From Nitrospirota bacterium (lineage in GTDB: Bacteria > Nitrospirota > Thermodesulfovibrionia > Thermodesulfovibrionales > JdFR-88), in the NCBI GenBank assembly GCA_021825785.1, contig JAKAGP010000056.1, forward strand, positions 1-8,154: DNA of 8,154 nucleotides, in the 5' to 3' direction. The notes beneath the pieces were generated by a model that did no database searches, was not told where the DNA came from, and saw nothing but the letters and a program-made list of their open reading frames with translations. Positions 6,259 through 8,154 of the stretch are shown here, one piece after another. Positions within the stretch are counted from its first letter, which is position 1. Each line of letters begins with the position of its first letter. Made by a program: the position numbers and the translations under genes.

Positions 6259-6287
6259 TTATCACTTTGGGCAAAAGGTGATACAAT
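6259..6287 (+). promoter_or_regulatory. Promoter of the DsrC-like gene with embedded inverted-repeat operator
   Basis: TTATCA (6259-6264), 17 bp, TACAAT (6282-6287). Between and overlapping them, TATCAC (6260-6265) and GTGATA (6278-6283) form a perfect 6-bp inverted repeat, with two more matched bases inside after one mismatch. A dimeric regulator bound here would cover both promoter hexamers. The regulator is not identified. Confidence 0.6.
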
Positions 6288-6309
6288 GGGCAGTTAGGAG
6301 GAAGAAAAA

Positions 6310-6648
6310 ATGCCAGAGCTGGATGTAGACGGTAAGAAGGTTAGCGTGGACGCAGACGGATTTCTGGTGAATTACGAGGACTGGGATGAGAAAGTCGCCC
6401 GCGTCCTGGCCGGAAAGGCAGGCATAAAGGAGCTTGCCCCCGGAATGCTGGACGCCCTCAAGTTCATGCGCGAGTATTACAGCCGCTACAAGTTCTTCCC
6501 GATCATCCGCGCAGTGTGCAAAAACGTGCACAAGCCAAAAGACTGCATAACCGAGGATTTCATCGATCCTGCAACCGCATGGAAGCTGGCCGGCCTGCCC
6601 AACCTTGGAGAGCAAATGGACATATTCGAGTACGGGCCCCCGAACTAA
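6310..6648 (+). CDS. DsrC/TusE-family protein lacking the C-terminal redox cysteines
   Basis: 112 residues. The family core is clear: VDGKKVSVDADGFLVNYEDW (6-25), LDALKFMREYYSRYKFFP (47-64), IIRAVCKNV (65-73) and AWKLAGLP (90-97). In DsrC the corresponding C-terminal arm ends ...ACKIAGLPKPTGCV and carries two cysteines: one before the IAGLP block and a penultimate one that TusE also keeps. Here the first position is Trp91 and the tail is replaced by NLGEQMDIFEYGPPN, so both are absent. The remaining Cys70 and Cys79 lie elsewhere. Sulfur-trisulfide or sulfur-relay chemistry as in DsrC or TusE is therefore unlikely; cysteine-less DsrC relatives have been proposed to be regulatory. AGGAGG at 6296-6301 lies 8 nt before the ATG, and a good promoter precedes. 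It appears monocistronic. Confidence 0.85.
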   Translation: MPELDVDGKKVSVDADGFLVNYEDWDEKVARVLAGKAGIKELAPGMLDALKFMREYYSRYKFFPIIRAVCKNVHKPKDCITEDFIDPATAWKLAGLPNLGEQMDIFEYGPPN

Positions 6649-6670
6649 GAATATTTACATTAATGACTAA

Positions 6671-6742
6671 AAAAAGCGGCCGTATGTATTTTAAGGATAA
6701 AATTCAGGCCGGTTAATGGAGACCCGCTTTTTGCGTTTTTTT
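6671..6742 (+). terminator. Complex terminator or attenuator-like structure downstream of the DsrC-like gene
   Basis: AAAAAGCGG (6671-6679) is a perfect 9-bp complement of CCGCTTTTT (6724-6732); a CGC-TTTTT-GCG mini-hairpin (6725-6735) is followed by seven T (6736-6742). In between, CGGCC (6677-6681) can pair with GGCCG (6707-6711), enclosing a perfect ATTTTA-AGGA-TAAAAT hairpin (6688-6703). The two outer pairings share 6677-6679 and exclude each other. It most simply terminates the DsrC-like transcript; a switching role is possible. Confidence 0.5.
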
Positions 6743-6748
6743 GACCTC

Positions 6749-6778
6749 TTGACAGGGATTAATCCAATCTGTTTTACT
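6749..6778 (+). promoter_or_regulatory. Possible promoter of the exported-protein gene
   Basis: TTGACA (6749-6754) with an 18-bp spacer to a weak TTTACT (6773-6778). The spacer holds a perfect palindrome GGATTAATCC (6756-6765), a possible operator. The -35 is perfect, the -10 poor. Confidence 0.4.
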
Positions 6779-6798
6779 TTCCTGACAGTCTTTTTTGT

Positions 6799-7236
6799 AT
6801 GTTTAAGGACTTATTTAAAAAAATGATTTTGCACTCCGGCAAAAGACCTGGCCTTAATAAAAGGCTTATTTTAATATTTTTGGCACTGTGGACGGCTTAT
6901 GCCGTGTCCCCGGTATTTGCATGGGCGGCGGTCACGTCCTCCGGACGGCTTGAGAAAAGCGGCCCTAATATATATTTCTGCGAGCTGGTTTGCAAGAGGC
7001 ACATAACCGGGAAAAAGAGCCCCGGTTTAATGGTGCTTTGCAACAAGCAGCGGGCCAACAAGAAAGAAGAGCCGTTGATCGCGCCGGTGCCTGAAGGCGG
7101 CCCTTCGGCTGTAAGAGCGGCCTCCGAATGGCAATCCTTTTCCCACGGAAAAGTAAGCCAGTGCCTTTGCCGGGAAGTTAATACCCGCCGTGACCTCATG
7201 TCCATATATCTGACACATTCTCCGCCAGGGGTCTGA
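6799..7236 (+). CDS. Hypothetical small exported protein with cysteines
   Basis: Not recognised. The 145-residue frame has a basic N-terminus (to about residue 22), a hydrophobic stretch LILIFLALWTAYAVSPVFAW (23-42) and a likely signal-peptidase site near A-W-A-A (41-44), so it would be exported or membrane-anchored. The mature part is basic, with cysteines at 61, 65, 81, 122 and 124 (CX3C and CXC groups), which could form disulfides or bind metal or haem; no CXXCH motif is present. No Shine-Dalgarno precedes ATG 6799. ATG 6823 has AAGGA 13 nt upstream and would still keep the signal sequence. Codon use resembles the neighbouring genes, which favours a real gene. It precedes pal on the same strand, separated by a weak hairpin. 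Existence is likely but unproven; no function is assigned. Confidence 0.5.
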   Translation: MFKDLFKKMILHSGKRPGLNKRLILIFLALWTAYAVSPVFAWAAVTSSGRLEKSGPNIYFCELVCKRHITGKKSPGLMVLCNKQRANKKEEPLIAPVPEGGPSAVRAASEWQSFSHGKVSQCLCREVNTRRDLMSIYLTHSPPGV

Positions 7237-7251
7237 TCTTCTTTGCCGGGG

Positions 7252-7273
7252 AGGTATGTATTCTTACCTTTTT
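7252..7273 (+). terminator. Weak terminator-like hairpin before pal
   Basis: AGGTA (7252-7256) pairs with TACCT (7265-7269) around an 8-nt loop, with a T run to 7273. The stem is short and AT-rich, so at most partial termination. A -10-like TAAAAT at 7285-7290 follows and could serve pal. Confidence 0.3.
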
Positions 7274-7338
7274 AAATTTTTGCTTAAAATCGATAAAAAC
7301 GGAAAAAGAAAAAGTTTAAACAACAAAAAGGAGACGAA

Positions 7339-7884
7339 ATGAAAAAGGCGATTTTGATATTGGCGGCATTAGGGTTTATTGCGGCAGGATGCTCGCACGC
7401 CGTGAAGCAGAGCCCTGAACAGGCAGCACAGGCGGCAGCTCCCCAGAAGGCCGTGCAAAAGGCCCCGGCGGAGAAAAAACTGAATCCCGCCAGCACGGAA
7501 AATGTTACCGGCAAAACGAACGAGGCCAAGCAGCAAGCCGCCGTTGTGGCAGCGGAGAAGAAGATCGGCGATATACATTTCGCCTTTGACAAGTACAGCC
7601 TGAACGCGGACGCAAAAGACAAGCTCCATAAGCTTTCGGACCTCCTTCTGAAAAACTCCAATGCAAAGGTGATGATCGAGGGCCGCTGCGATGAGCGCGG
7701 AACAGAGGAGTACAACCTGGCCCTTGGCGACAAGAGGGCTAATGCGGCCAAGAATTACCTCATGGCCCTTGGGGTGCCGGCAAGCCAGCTTTCTACCGTC
7801 AGCTACGGCAAAGACAAGCCCCTCTGCACCGAGCACAGTGAGAAGTGCTGGTCCATGAACAGAAGCGACCACTTCTCCTACTAG
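7339..7884 (+). CDS. pal: Peptidoglycan-associated lipoprotein (Pal), OmpA-like
   Basis: 181 residues. A lipoprotein signal peptide ends in the lipobox IAAGC with Cys18 as lipidation site. An Ala/Gln/Lys-rich tether (about 20-75) leads to the OmpA-C-like peptidoglycan-binding domain (about 77-181) with IHFAFDKYSL (79-88), GRCDERGTEEYNLALGDKRA (115-134) and the Pal-type end NRSDHFSY (174-181). The protein would anchor the outer membrane to peptidoglycan and partner TolB. Extra cysteines at 117, 163 and 170 are present; C163 and C170 flank the loop before the last helix and may form a disulfide. AAGGAG at 7328-7333 lies 5 nt before the ATG. Unlike the classical tol-pal cluster, no tolB lies directly upstream and no cpoB/ybgF follows, because a strong terminator comes next. 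Confidence 0.93.
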   Translation: MKKAILILAALGFIAAGCSHAVKQSPEQAAQAAAPQKAVQKAPAEKKLNPASTENVTGKTNEAKQQAAVVAAEKKIGDIHFAFDKYSLNADAKDKLHKLSDLLLKNSNAKVMIEGRCDERGTEEYNLALGDKRANAAKNYLMALGVPASQLSTVSYGKDKPLCTEHSEKCWSMNRSDHFSY

Positions 7885-7910
7885 GCAGGAAAGAAAAACA
7901 TACCAAGTGG

Positions 7911-7964
7911 GGAAGGCCCTCCCGCGCCAAAGAAAAAAGGCGCAGGAGGGCCTTCCTGTTTTTT
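7911..7964 (+). terminator. Strong intrinsic terminator of pal
   Basis: GGAAGGCCCTCC (7911-7922) pairs perfectly with GGAGGGCCTTCC (7945-7956); after one C/A mismatch a further 5 bp (GCGCC/GGCGC) close a 10-nt A-rich loop (7929-7938). T6 follows at 7959-7964. It starts 26 bp after the pal stop. Confidence 0.93.
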
Positions 7965-7966
7965 CC

Positions 7967-7984
7967 GCCGCCGGGTTTGGCGGC
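7967..7984. repeat. GC-rich inverted repeat behind the pal terminator
   Basis: GCCGCC (7967-7972) and GGCGGC (7979-7984) around loop GGGTTT. There is no T run, so it is not a terminator by itself. First of several small palindromes in the gene-free end of the window. Confidence 0.6.
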
Positions 7985-8007
7985 TTCCGCATTGTGTTGC
8001 CATTCAC

Positions 8008-8024
8008 GCAAGGTTTTACCTTGC
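8008..8024. repeat. Inverted repeat GCAAGGT-TTT-ACCTTGC
   Basis: A perfect 7-bp stem with a 3-nt loop. It lies just before the first copy of the CCCTG(T/C)AGCTTGC module and is not followed by a T tract. Confidence 0.6.
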
Positions 8025-8028
8025 AATT

Positions 8029-8154
8029 CCCTGTAGCTTGCTACTGTAGTGTCTCATAGACGACTGGTGTTTACTCCCAGTGGGAGAGGGGTTAGGGTGG
8101 GAGAGTCCTGGGCCTTGGTTTTTAATTTTGATACCCTGCAGCTTGCCCTGGGGT
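8029..8154. repeat. Dispersed-repeat-like region: two CCCTG(T/C)AGCTTGC modules and a CTCCCA-G-TGGGAG palindrome
   Basis: The 13-mer CCCTGTAGCTTGC (8029-8041) recurs at 8134-8146 with one change (C for T). The first copy continues into a perfect hairpin GTAGC-TT-GCTAC (8033-8044). Between them lies CTCCCA-G-TGGGAG (8074-8086) followed by AGGGGTTAGGGTGGGAG. At the very end ACCC (8133-8136) faces GGGT (8151-8154). This has the look of a non-coding dispersed repeat, cut by the window edge. No gene is seen after pal. Confidence 0.5.

Noticed and set aside
7369..8007. Minus-strand reading frame opposite pal
   Set aside because: Antisense to a clear Pal gene and its terminator; Cys/Leu/Arg-rich shadow translation with no family match.
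1..8154. tRNA, rRNA, CRISPR array, insertion sequence or integrase
   Set aside because: None was seen on either strand: no spaced direct-repeat array, transposase motif or tRNA-like cloverleaf could be supported by eye.

Overview
The window reads as chromosomal DNA of a Gram-negative, probably anaerobic bacterium with selenium and sulfur metabolism. Evidence: a Pal-type outer-membrane lipoprotein, a selenophosphate synthetase whose active site is an in-frame TGA (selenocysteine), a DsrC/TusE-family protein, and a chromosomal-type ParA/ParB pair with a parS site. Nitrospirota or Desulfobacterota would fit; this is inference, as no rRNA or other marker is present.

Layout. (1) 1-2472, plus strand: the 3' end of one ArsR-family regulator, then a sigma70-like promoter with a palindromic operator candidate, a second ArsR-family regulator, selD (608-1678, TGA read as Sec at 671-673) and a TauE/SafE-type permease overlapping the selD stop. 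The last three look like one arsR-selD-permease operon. (2) 2473-4988, segregation block: a perfect 16-bp parS palindrome at 2502-2517, a minus-strand REC-PilZ protein, and divergent parA-parB ending in an intrinsic terminator that includes the parB stop codon. (3) 4989-6309: a minus-strand YihY/BrkB-family membrane protein with no recognisable ribosome binding site and two hairpins in its presumed leader, then a non-coding AT-rich stretch. (4) 6259-7273, plus strand: a DsrC-like gene behind a promoter that carries an inverted repeat, a structured intergenic region, and an unrecognised small exported Cys-containing protein. (5) 7328-8154: pal with a strong terminator, followed by about 190 bp of hairpins and repeat modules up to the window edge.

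How the genes may work together. SelD makes selenophosphate for Sec-tRNA and is itself a selenoprotein, so it depends on its own product. Its place between a thiol-containing ArsR regulator and a TSUP permease suggests a locally regulated selenium (or sulfur/arsenic oxyanion) module; this is the best candidate for an undescribed system. ParA, ParB and parS form a complete segregation locus and hint at an origin-proximal position. The DsrC-like protein lacks both C-terminal redox cysteines of the family, so it is unlikely to be a sulfur carrier and may be regulatory.
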